DNA from: Deltaproteobacteria bacterium
GTDB lineage: Bacteria; Desulfobacterota; Desulfarculia; Adiutricales; Adiutricaceae
Length of the DNA stretch: 36,107 bases
NCBI GenBank assembly: GCA_031267005.1
Contig: JAIRZX010000186.1
Location: 1 to 36,107 of the forward strand
Direction: 5' to 3'
Positions 1 to 10,100 of this stretch are shown piece after piece (within the stretch, counting starts at the first letter, position 1; the number at the start of each line of letters is the position of its first letter). Both the position numbers and the translations under genes were made by a program. The notes under the pieces are model-generated. The model was not told the DNA's origin, ran no database searches, and saw only the letters and a list, made by a program, of their open reading frames with translations.

Positions 1-505
1 GGAAACTCAATGCACATTCAATGTAGGGCGTGTTACAATTATCAGAAATCCGCCCGCGCCTTAACTGGATTTTTTTTCCAAGTTAACCTGTACGGAACTA
101 AGATTAAAATTATAATTTCTTGTTGCCGATTCAATTTGATTTAATAAAATATAATCAAGAAAATATTTTTTTATGTTAAATTCTTTGGTTAGCCTGACAA
201 TACGATAATTTATGTTATTTATCCCGTTAAACACTGCAGGGATTGAAATTGCGTTTCTTCCATATAGAAATTTTCATTCCAGTTAATTATTTGAAAAGTC
301 GTAACTGTTATTCCCTATATAGTATGATATATAGTCTGCCATTATTCAGAAATTTAATAAGAACGGCAATAGCTGTATTTCCAAATCATGAACCAATTAA
401 CCAAAATATAAATGTCAGCCGTTTTCCTTGACAGCAAGCCCCTGTAAAGCTATAGTAACCTGTTAATTTTTTTGTGGCGAGCAGTTCCTCTCCAAACTTA
501 AGCTA

Positions 506-1030
506 TTGCTTTATGGAGCTTCAAGCATGACTGATGAAAAAAAACCTTCGCCTGACGGCCCAGCGCCTTTGACTATGGTTCCTTCCCACTTGCTCCCCGA
601 GCCCTACGGAAGCCTGCTGGCGAAGGGATGGCCCAAAGACTGGGCAAGGGCCTACATGAAAAGCCCAGAGCTTGAGTTGGCCAGGGATATCATGCCGAAT
701 ATCGATATCGGACGGCTGGAGTCAATTTACGGGGGGAACGGAAAAATCGGCGGTCCTCCCGAACACCTTCTTGCGCTTGCAGGAATCTTGTTCTACCAGA
801 TGGCCTACGGCCTGACCGACGGCGAAATGCAATCGGAACTGCACAAAAACATGTTCCTGCGCGAGGCCATCGGCAATGACGCCTCGTTGGCGTGCGTGCC
901 GGCCTTAAGCGACTTCCGAAACGAAGTCGCCAAGCGCGGGCTCCTCGACGCCATCTTCAACCCGCTCACCGAGTCCTGCGTGAAAAGCCGCAAAGCCAGG
1001 TCTCGCTTGCGTAAGGCGCTCCGCCCGTAG
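506..1030 (+). pseudogene. Truncated IS1182/IS5-like transposase, N-terminal part only
   Basis: The translation (GGPPEHLLALAGILFYQMAYGLTDGEMQSELHKNMFLREAIGND...LSDFRNEVAKRG) resembles the DUF772-type N-terminus of IS1182-family transposases. No catalytic DDE portion follows. Confidence 0.65.
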
Positions 1031-1751
1031 CGTCAGCCTGCCGTGAAGCCGATGGCAACCCGAGGCACGTCTGACCCGTAAATTTGATCTTTCCTTTGAA
1101 CCCTTAAAGATCCGCCTTCCCGCTCTTCGCGGAGGTTCCCGGCAAACCGGAAAAAAGTCCGGCTCCGAAGAAGGTCCCGCACAAGAACTTTGCCTTCATG
1201 GGCAGTAAATTATACGTTAAGTTGCCGATCGGGAGGCAAAACTACCTAGGTTTTCCGGGCCGCAAGCTTAAGCGCGGACCAGGCGCCGCCTGATTAAATC
1301 CGCCCCGACGTGTCCGGGGCTTAAAAGGGAGGGTCACGATAACTCAGCATGGAGTTCGTCCCGGCTTCCCTGAGGGCGTTCGGGGCATGGGAACGCAACG
1401 CCAGGGAAGCCCTGGCTTACGGGGCATTTTAAGATCAGGAGTACTCATTAAGCTTCAAGAGCGCTGGCATCGGGCGCAAGCCCCGGAAAACGGCTGCCTT
1501 AATGCCGAGCAACAAGCTTTGCTATAACATTGCAGCCGATATCTCCCGGCTCCCCGGCGGCGTCGGCGCCTCACCCTGCCTCGCGTTGCCGGGACCCTGT
1601 CCGCCTTTCTCATGACTCAGTTCGAGGGCAAGCCGTTGGCCGCAATAAACAGAGCCGGGAAGACCTCCCGGATGATTTCGAGTTCGGCTTCCGTAGGGAC
1701 CGAGCATGGGTGCGCCGCTATCCTCTCCGCCTCCCCTCTGGAAATAGGGTT

Positions 1752-2042
1752 TTAGTACCTGAGCATCATGTAACCGTTCCAGAACTTCGAAACGACATTA
1801 CCCGTGCGTTTGAAATCGTAGCCGTAGCTGGCCCCTATCACCTCCAACCTCTCGTCGGACTCGCCTCTGGTCAATGCGCGGAGAAGTTCAAGTCCGCCCG
1901 AGACGTCCGCCTTGGTTATCAGGGTTTCCTTTTCGCACCGCCCGCCCTCCTGGGCGGACAGCGGATACGGGGCGGAGGCGAGGGTAAACACGACGGCGGC
2001 GAAAGCCAGGACGACCGCGTACCGGCGTATGGTGCGGTTCAT
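1752..2042 (-). CDS. Small secreted protein of unknown function
   Basis: ATG start, AAGGAG about 12 nt upstream, and a classic signal peptide (MNRTIRRYAVVLAFAAVVFTLASAPYPLSAQ). No family recognised. Confidence 0.5.
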   Translation of the reverse strand: MNRTIRRYAVVLAFAAVVFTLASAPYPLSAQEGGRCEKETLITKADVSGGLELLRALTRGESDERLEVIGASYGYDFKRTGNVVSKFWNGYMMLRY

Positions 2043-2945
2043 TATTTTTCAGGGCTCCTTTATGGACCGGACGGGTAGTCCCGCCGCCTCGTTTCTTGGC
2101 GTTCCGCCTTCGCATTGAGGCGGTAAGGACCGCAACGAACTTGAAGGCGGGAGGGCCGGCAGAAGAGGTATGAATCACAACCTTCCGCTTTCATTCAAAC
2201 TCTAACCGTCTGCCAAAAATAACCGCCTCTTTCCAAATGGAAAGGACGCGGGCGCAATTGAATCCTCGGTTCAGAAGCTGCCGCAGTGAGTCCTTAAATA
2301 CTTGAGAGAGAGATATATTAATCATGCCAATATGGCAATTGCCGCCGGCGAGACCCTTGGCGGGATCCTCCGCGTCTAAAGCGCGGGAGAAATCCCTGGA
2401 TTCCTGGATGTCGGATAATGACAAAGTCGAGGCGTCACCGCAGAGGATGGAAAGGCATAGCGTTATGCGCACCCCAAATCCGTCGAAATCGGACGGATCT
2501 GTGTGCTTCCTTTCATATCTTAATTATGAAACCGTTTTTTATCAAAGTCTACTTTTTCGTCCGTTTATCCTTTCCGGTCCGGCCAGGGGGACCGACCGAT
2601 TCCAAACCCTTTACGGCCTGCGACCTCCAAACTCGATCCTGGTTCAAGCCCCAGGCATTCAAAACCGCCATAGGTAAACCAGCGCCGCACGGAGGAGCGA
2701 ATGGTTCATGGCCCCGGGAAGCCCGATGATCCATGGACGCCCCATCCGTTCCATATTTCCTCGGAAACGTACAACCTACATGGCCTATCAGACTAGGATG
2801 GACGCTAGAGCCGTTAAATGCTCCAGCTTCCTGAAGCGATATTGAAACATAAATTCAGACGTTACGTTACCCTTGAACCGTCGACTTGGCTTGAGCGCGG
2901 TCATCGCCGCCCGCCCGGTCCGTTCGGCTGCGGCAGATCGTCAAG

Positions 2946-3839
2946 CTAGCTTACGCCCCCGGGTAAAGACTTGGCGAAAGCGATGCATTCCAACGTTTTA
3001 GCTGTCGCCAGACCGGAAAGATACCTGACGAATGGCTTCAAGTCGCCGCGATCGGCATTCGACAGCGCATCCAAGTATTCCTGTTTTCCGGCGACAGCCA
3101 CTACCGGCGGGAAAAAACCGGCCTTGATATACTCCATGGACATAAGTGCCCTTGCCACCCTCCCGTTTCCGTCCTGAAACGGGTGGATCAGTATGAACCG
3201 GTGATGGAGCCAGGCGGCCTCTATGTCAAAGGGCACCTTGGCCTCGATATGCGCGGCGTGCATTTCGAGGAGTTTGTCCATCTCAATGTCCACCTGCTCG
3301 GGCGGGCAATACTCAAAAATACCTTCCCCCGCGGAAGGGTTGTTCGGCCAACGCTTATAAACTCCTTTTAAGAGTTTAATCGGGACATGATGTCCCGTAG
3401 GCAACACTCCGATTGCGAATTCCTGGTTCTCGACAAACGCCGCGTGATAGGCCCTGATCGCTGTCGCATAGAGATGACGCCCATGCTTTATGTCCTGGTA
3501 CAAGGAATTGATGATCTGGTAATGGTTTTCAATAACCGCGGCAGTGTCTATGATTCCAATGCCGTTCGACTGATGGGATAATTCTACAGAATCAAGACCG
3601 TTATCAATCATGGCCTTGGTTAGGTTCCCGTCCAAGCTGTATAGCTTTTCCACTTGGCCGGTCTCGATCGCCCACTCGCGGATTATCTTCTCCCTAAAAG
3701 ACTCAAAAAGCTCGTGCTTAATCCTGTTTCGGACGAGTCCCCATTCCAGCTTGATATCATTGAAGTCCGGATCGGAAAAATCTAAATAGTTTTCCGGCAA
3801 ATCCTTTATCGGTTCCCATCTGTAAGCATATCCAGGCAT
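2946..3839 (-). CDS. Fic family protein (putative AMP-transferase)
   Basis: Fic core motif HPFQDGNGRVAR matches HPFx(D/E)GNGRxxR. N-terminal AIETGQVEKLYSLDGN segment is typical of Fic proteins. GGGAGG Shine-Dalgarno-like sequence upstream of the ATG. Confidence 0.9.
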   Translation of the reverse strand: MPGYAYRWEPIKDLPENYLDFSDPDFNDIKLEWGLVRNRIKHELFESFREKIIREWAIETGQVEKLYSLDGNLTKAMIDNGLDSVELSHQSNGIGIIDTAAVIENHYQIINSLYQDIKHGRHLYATAIRAYHAAFVENQEFAIGVLPTGHHVPIKLLKGVYKRWPNNPSAGEGIFEYCPPEQVDIEMDKLLEMHAAHIEAKVPFDIEAAWLHHRFILIHPFQDGNGRVARALMSMEYIKAGFFPPVVAVAGKQEYLDALSNADRGDLKPFVRYLSGLATAKTLECIAFAKSLPGGVS

Positions 3840-4655
3840 TCAACCGCCTCCCTATACGAATCGCAGATCAAAAAATTAAACCCTGACGCTACGATTCTGC
3901 TAAATAAATCATTATACGCCAAAATGACGCTCTTGCGCCCGCCAGCCATAAACAACTATCTTCGTCGAGTTTTTTCCGGTCGCAAGGCGACAGGCCATCT
4001 CGCCCCTGCTACCGGAGCACCTCCAACAGCACAGAAACTAAACCGCTTTGCGAGAATTGGTTCAAAAACAGAATGTCGGGTGCAGTTTGCCGTAAAACAA
4101 CCTTTTATCCGTACACGAGGAGGCGTTACGTTCAGGACATACCCCGTTCCTCCCAGCGCCGGCCGGTAACCCCTTAGGCTCCCTGGCCGCCTCCGCGCCG
4201 CCCCCGGCAACCCTCATTCGGGTCACGGACCGCACCCCCCAGCCTTCCGGCGGCTCTCTTTCGGCTCGCTTTCAACTTCGCCTGATCATTTCGCCTACAG
4301 CTCCCGTAATGTCTCCGCCAGACGCCTGCCCTCTCCGCCTCCAAACGGATACCTGAAACAGCATCCGTTCGCGGGGGGACCCAAATTCCAGGATTCCTGA
4401 AAGCAGCCTCACAAACCATTCCGTCGCGCCAGAGACATGTCCATTGCCGCCAACCGCTTCTTCTGCTGTCCCCCAACGCCAAGCGGGCCACGCCCCCCTC
4501 AGCCGCCTGGCTTGCCCCGCTCAGACGGGTCGCTTGTTCTTACCGTGAACGGAAACAGCATTCGCTATTAACATTATTTAAATTCTAATCTTCTAGATTG
4601 TTAATTATCTATAGATATATAAATGGTAAGGGCAATCGCCCTCCCCTGCCTTAAT

Positions 4656-5210
4656 TCATTTTTGCCCTCTTGGTTTGCCGTCGGGTTTGGATGGAGTGAG
4701 ATTCAACTGTTCAAACGCATTGGATAAATTCCGTTCATGTTTGGCTTCAAGCTGAAAAGCGGGAAAAAACTTATAAACTAAAGTTAAAGCTTCACCTTTG
4801 CTCTTGATGCCTAGTTTATCAATCAAAAATTTAGTGTCATTAAAATCTTCCGTCCCTTTTCTTGAAGCTCTGATTTTTGTAGCTAAAAGAAAATCGGGCG
4901 TTACCACTTTAATGTTTAAGCCGGGAAGACTTAGAAAATCTAAAGTGGGAGTATCTGGATTGATCAAATAATTTCCAGAGCTGTTTAGCCAATCATCCGA
5001 AAATCCTTTCCCCTTACGCATATCCAAAGCTAATATTTGAACATCCAAATATGGCTCATAAACAGCATCGATATCGCGGGTCATTCTTCTTTCATTATAA
5101 GCCAATGCCATTGCTGCTCCGCCAAATATAACCATCTCGGCCTCAATGCCTTCATTGGCTAATCTCCGGCCCAACTCCTTAAGCCTAGCTAAAATGGCGT
5201 CTTTGTCCAT
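4656..5210 (-). CDS. DUF6036-like nucleotidyltransferase
   Basis: Nucleotidyltransferase-like EMVIFGGAAMALAYNERRMTRDIDAVYEP, followed by LLATKIRASRKGTEDFNDTKFLIDKLG. Strong AAGGAG (5217-5222) 6-7 nt before the ATG. Confidence 0.8.
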   Translation of the reverse strand: MDKDAILARLKELGRRLANEGIEAEMVIFGGAAMALAYNERRMTRDIDAVYEPYLDVQILALDMRKGKGFSDDWLNSSGNYLINPDTPTLDFLSLPGLNIKVVTPDFLLATKIRASRKGTEDFNDTKFLIDKLGIKSKGEALTLVYKFFPAFQLEAKHERNLSNAFEQLNLTPSKPDGKPRGQK

Positions 5211-5230
5211 GCTAAACTCCTTGAATTCAC

Positions 5231-6142
5231 TCAGATCCGGTACAGTACGTACCCGGAGACGAAAACGTTTCGTTCCACGAATTCCGGAGGCGTATCACGC
5301 GCAGGTCCCGTGGAACCAGGAAGAGATTCGGGCGCGTAAGGAGACTCGTCCGGGAAAAAGCAACGGGGCTCGAAAGTCCAGGCCGGGACTGGCAGGTCGA
5401 AACGCCTTGAAAGGACGGCCGCCGCGGCGCCGAGGAACGGAACATGCCAGCGTTCAGGAGTGTCGTGCGGGGAATCTTTAAGCATATGTTCGCGGACTTC
5501 TTTGCCTCGGTAAAGGTAAAACGCGTCCAAGAAATTTCCAAGATTGATGGAAAAGTCATCGTATTCGCAAATGTCCGCAGATACGCTCCGTATCGTTGGT
5601 AATTTTTTTAAATCCGGCGCCTGGCATAAGGAATCAACGCTAAAGGGGAACGGCAGAAGCGGCGGCACCACGTTCTTCGGCGTACCGGCAATTTTGATCA
5701 AATCCTGCCAATCCGTTATGCCTTTGGGCATGTGCCGGTGAATACACGCGGTTTCAGCGACGTTGAACCCGCATCGATCCCGAAGCGTCCAGAGATCAAA
5801 GTCCGGCGGCAAAGGCGTTTCCTCGACCCAAACATGCGCCGCCGTTCTCCCCATCCGATCGCGGATTTCCCAGTCGTTAAAACCAGAAGGTAACGTCCCG
5901 CGTTTGAAGGCGATATGCCCGACCGGAACACCATAATGATCTGTAAGTCCCCATTCGGAAAAATCCTGAGGCAACAAATCGTTCCGCGCTGCTATTTGGG
6001 CGAGCCCGTACCCTTTCTCAGTCAATAGACCCCAGCCGCGTTCGTCCGGGAGGGTGCCGTCCCGAAGGGCGTCTATCAAAGGCAGACTGTCCCGCTTATA
6101 GCTCTCGAAAATCATGGGGGCGACCTTCCCTGCCAGGGTCAT
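5231..6142 (-). CDS. Ankyrin-like repeat protein with a conserved C-terminal domain, partner of the downstream nucleotidyltransferase
   Basis: About four 26-27 aa units (LPxxFxxWxLxDxxGxxxAxxA...). C-terminus LPVPAWTFEPRCFFPDE...TPPEFVERNVFVSGYVLYRI. The ORF track starts at a TTG (6169); ATGs at 6142 and 6115 are more plausible starts. Only 20 bp to the next gene. Confidence 0.7.
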   Translation of the reverse strand: MTLAGKVAPMIFESYKRDSLPLIDALRDGTLPDERGWGLLTEKGYGLAQIAARNDLLPQDFSEWGLTDHYGVPVGHIAFKRGTLPSGFNDWEIRDRMGRTAAHVWVEETPLPPDFDLWTLRDRCGFNVAETACIHRHMPKGITDWQDLIKIAGTPKNVVPPLLPFPFSVDSLCQAPDLKKLPTIRSVSADICEYDDFSINLGNFLDAFYLYRGKEVREHMLKDSPHDTPERWHVPFLGAAAAVLSRRFDLPVPAWTFEPRCFFPDESPYAPESLPGSTGPARDTPPEFVERNVFVSGYVLYRI

Positions 6143-6198
6143 AATCCCGTCTCGGGCCGACTGAGGCAAGCCCGAAGCCTGGGCCAGGATCTGCTGAA

Positions 6199-6462
6199 TT
6201 ACCGCTTGCCCCTAAAGGCTAAAACGGTTTCGGGTAAGTATACGGGAAAACACCTTGTGCACGTCCGGAAATACCTTAAGCCAGCCTTTCCCGCTTCCGT
6301 CCGCAACGAAGCAGGCATACCGTCGTCGCGAAGCGCCTTTTGCCCTTGTTTCGCCATCTCCTTGAACGTCTCAATCAATGCCGTCCGGCTGTCAGGAACG
6401 ACCGTTGCGAACGGGCGTGCCAAGAATCTTGCCTCTCCGAGCCTGAGTTTCTCCGCGGCCAA
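6199..6462 (-). CDS. Small ORF or gene remnant, function unknown
   Basis: Protein-like composition (RTALIETFKEMAKQGQKALRDDG), but only a TTG start preceded by a stop. Same strand and just upstream of the ankyrin-like gene. Confidence 0.3.
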   Translation of the reverse strand: MAAEKLRLGEARFLARPFATVVPDSRTALIETFKEMAKQGQKALRDDGMPASLRTEAGKAGLRYFRTCTRCFPVYLPETVLAFRGKR

Positions 6463-6503
6463 CTCATCTTAATTTAAGCACTGATTTCCCGGACAATCAA
6501 ATC

Positions 6504-6530
6504 GTTTTAGATATCTAAATATCTAAAAAC
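6504..6530. promoter_or_regulatory. AT-rich inverted repeat, possible operator or promoter region
   Basis: gttttagatat / atatctaaaaac arms, with one extra A in the second arm, upstream of the minus-strand 6462-4656 gene set. Confidence 0.35.
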
Positions 6531-6923
6531 TTTATTCCGCTGCGAAAACCCAGCTATCAACCGCGAAGTATCCGTAAGCAGGGTTGAAGACCACCTCCCC
6601 CCAGCTCACGGACCCAGCTCGCGGACCGCCTCACGCCCTCCCCCAAGATCGTCTGCCCCTGCTCGCAGCGGCCCCCCTCTCGCCTGCCCGAAGCTCGACT
6701 CCAGCCTGACACCGGACCGCCCCGCCTAGAGCCCCTGATCCGATATGCGCAATTGAACTCATTTGCTTTTGGTTTGCCGGCACTCTCTGGGCTGCCGATT
6801 TCGGAGGATGGGAGGGGAGGGTTTTCGCAGCCGAATCGACATGCGCAACGTCCACAAGTAGGCCTGGGGCAGTCCAGGCCCGGGACCAAGCTCGTGAACG
6901 GATACCCCGGTGGCGCTCAGGGA

Positions 6924-6952
6924 GCAGGGCGGAGATGCCCTGCCGCCTTTTT
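6924..6952 (+). terminator. Intrinsic-terminator-like hairpin
   Basis: Stem gcagggc-(ggagat)-gccctgc followed by cgcc and TTTTTT. Confidence 0.35.
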
Positions 6953-7199
6953 TCCGGATACTGAAGGGGGGGAACGACAGTCGTAAAGATGATTCAGCCA
7001 AGGGCTACCATAGAATTTCCACGCAGGCTTTAACTGCCGAGCGCGAGCGCCATAATCCCGACGAGTATCCCCCGGCCCCCCCCCGAACCGCGCGGCTTTG
7101 AGGTTATTTCAGAACCGCCGCCAGGGCGTGACTTGTCGGGCCGCCTTTAATCAGCTGTCCTTTCGCGCGTAAATACCCCACCGTGCCGCTTCCCCTGGT

Positions 7200-10100
7200 T
7201 CAGGACGCCCGGGGGGCCCTGGCGCCCGAGGCGCCGCCGGGAGCGGGCGGGTCCGCGGGCTCCGGGAACTCAGGGGGCTCCGGAGCCCCCATGGCGGCCA
7301 GCGCCTCCAAAGCCTCCCCGTAGTCGCCCGTCAGGATGCCGTCGGCAACCGCTTCCACGGCTTTCTTCAGCGCGGGCGCCGCGTACGCAGCGGCCTCCTG
7401 GAGGCGGCCCAGCTCCTCGTCCACGCGCGGGAAGTCGTGGGACTCCAAAGCATCCGCCAGTCCCGCCGCCAGGGATTTGAGGCTGGCCTTCGGGGCCGGG
7501 GGGGCGGCCTGCGCGGCTCGCCCGGAGGAGCCCGGGCCCGCGCCGGGGCCCGGAGCGGCGGACAGTTCCCTGATGCTTCCCGCGCGCCGTTCCAGACGCT
7601 CCATGAAGGAGGGGAGCTTCACGGCCACGAGCCCGAAATCTCCCTCGCGCCCGGCCTTCTCGAGGGCCGCTGCCCGGGCGGACAAAGGCCCTGCGCCTAT
7701 GTTGGCGCAGGCGCCCTTCAAGGCGTGCGCGGCTACGACGAAGCTCGCCGCCGAGGCCGCGTCCGGTGTCCCGGAGACGCCCCCCAGAGCCCCGAAGGAC
7801 CCTTCGGCGTCCTTGCGGAAGGCTTCCAGGAGCTTCAGGTACCTGGCCGATCCCCCGGCCCTGGTGACCCCGAGCGAAATGTCTACCCCCTCCAGGACGG
7901 GCATCGCGACGGACCCCGCGCCTCCCGAGCCCGCCCGGCCCGACCCGTCGCCTCCCGGGCCCGCCCGGCCCGGCCCTTCGCCTCCCGGGCCCGCCCGGCC
8001 CGACCCGTCGCCTCCCGGGCCCGCCCCGTCCTTCCCGGAGCCGCTTTCGTCGCCGCGCGGGCCGTAGGCCGTCCCCCCGGAAACGTTCCAAGCCGTCCCG
8101 GCCGCCGCCATCGCCGCCTGGGCGGCCGCGGCAGCCGTCGCCTGCGCCCCAGGGCCCCTGGCGTCCTGGAAGGCGGCCGCTGACGGCGCCGCCCCTCCGG
8201 GAAACGGCGCGCCGAAGCGCTGGGCCCCGCTTCCGTCCGGGTCCGCGTCGGCGTTCGCCGTCGCCTCCCTGCGCTTGGAGTGGGGGATCCAGCGGGCGAG
8301 GAGCCTGTCCAGGCGGGCCGGGTCTATGGGCTTGGTCAGGTAGTCGTCGAAGCCGCTCTCCAGGTACATCTCGCGCATGCCCGCAACCGCGTTCGCGGTA
8401 AGAGCCACTACGGGCACGTCGCGGCACCCGTCCAGGGCCCTTATAGCCTTCATCGCCTCGATGCCGTCCATCTCCGGCATCATGTGGTCCATCAGCACGA
8501 GATCGAAGTCCCTCTCCCGAGCCAGGCCCACCGCCTCCAGGCCGCCGGACGCGAAGGAGAGCCGCATGCCGTAGGGGAGGAGAAGGCCTTCGGCCACCAT
8601 CAGGTTCGAGGCGTAGTCGTCCACCACCAGCACCTCGGCGCCGGGGGCCGAGAAGGTGGCGCTGGGGGCCCCGCGGGACGGCCCGCGGCTGTCGGAGAGC
8701 TGGCCCATGGGCGTCCAGTCGGCGACCTTCTGGAAGATCCCGGCCCTGAACGTCGAGCCCTCGCCGTAGACGCTCTCGCACACGATGTCCCCGCCCATTG
8801 CGCGGCTCAGTTTCTTGGCGATTGCCAGCCCCAGGCCCGTGCCCTCGACGCCTATGTTCAAACGCTCGTCGAGCCTGGTGAACTCGCCGAACAGCCTCGC
8901 CAAATCCTCGGGGCGGATGCCCACCCCCGTGTCCTTGACCTCGAAGGAGAGCTTCGCCTCGTCCGCCCCGGCGCGCTTCGAACTGACGGTAAGCCTTATG
9001 CTCCCCTTCTGGGTGTACTTGACCGCGTTGGAGAGCAGGTTCAATAGTATCTGCCTCACGCGGGCGGGGTCCCCCACCATCATCCGGGGAATGTCCGGCG
9101 ACACGTCCGTCACGAGCCTCACGGGCTTCTCGCCCATGCGGACGCGGATCAGGGTGAGCGCGTCGTTTAGAAGCGACGAGGCCCGGTAGCGGGAGGGAAC
9201 GAGCTGCAGGGTGCCCGCCTCAATTTTCGAGAAGTCGAGGATGTCGTTTATGATGGTGAGGAGGTTCGCGCCAGCGCTCCGTATGCCGTCTATGTACTCC
9301 AGGGCCTTGGCCTTGCCGTGCTCCCTCCGCGCCAGCTCGGAGAAGCCTATGATGGCGTTCATGGGGGTGCGGATCTCGTGGCTGGTGCGGGCCAGGAACT
9401 CGCTTTTCGCCTTGGAGGCCTTCTCGGCGATGGAGATCTGGCGGGTGAGCTCCTCGGTCCTGGCGGAGACCGCCTCCTCCAGGAGCCTGCCCGTCCTGCG
9501 GGATTTTATGAACATGACGGCCAGGAGCAGTATCAGCATCGCCAACAGCGCCAGGCCCAGGGCCATGTAGGGCATCCGTGCCCGGGCCATGGCGCCCCGG
9601 TAGTCGAAGACCTTGGCCCGCCAGCGGGAGGCTATCTCCTCGGTGTCCACCAGCCTCTGCGCCTTGGAGAGGACGCTCCTCAAAACCCCCTCGCCAGCGG
9701 CGACCCCGAAATACGAGTCGCTGCTGCGGTCCTCCAGGGTCAGGTTCACCTTGAAATAGGGCCTTTCAAGGTAGTTGGTCATGGCCAGGAGCTCGTTTCT
9801 GGTCCCCATTACCAGATCGACTTCCCCGCGTTCGAGCCCGCCGTAGGGCCCGGTGTTGTCGTCGTAGGTCACCGTTCTCCTGTGGCCCGGAAACCACGCC
9901 CAGAAAAGCTCCGTCTTGGCCGTGCCCGCGCTCAGGCCGACGCGCAGGTCCGGCACGTCCTCTATGGCTATGTCCGGGAAGCCCGTCAACGACAGGAAGG
10001 CGTAACGGTCGACTACGTAGGGGGCGTCGGTCCACAGGAACCTGCCCTCCCTCTCGGGCGCCCTCAAAAGCTCGCTCAAGACGGATACCTTTCCTGTCTC

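Noticed and set aside
243-431. 62-aa ORF in the AT-rich left end
   Set aside because: No SD, no recognisable family, short; not supportable as a gene.
1522-2178. Competing ORFs 1530-2078 (+), 1888-2178 (-) and 1912-2118 (+)
   Set aside because: The 1752-2042 minus-strand ORF has a signal peptide and SD; the others lack protein-like features.
7921-8040. CRISPR array
   Set aside because: 30-bp units are contiguous with no spacers and are in frame with the kinase; a coding minisatellite.
7270-8781. 503-aa minus-strand ORF in another frame of kinase 1
   Set aside because: Arg/Gly-rich out-of-frame translation of the kinase gene.
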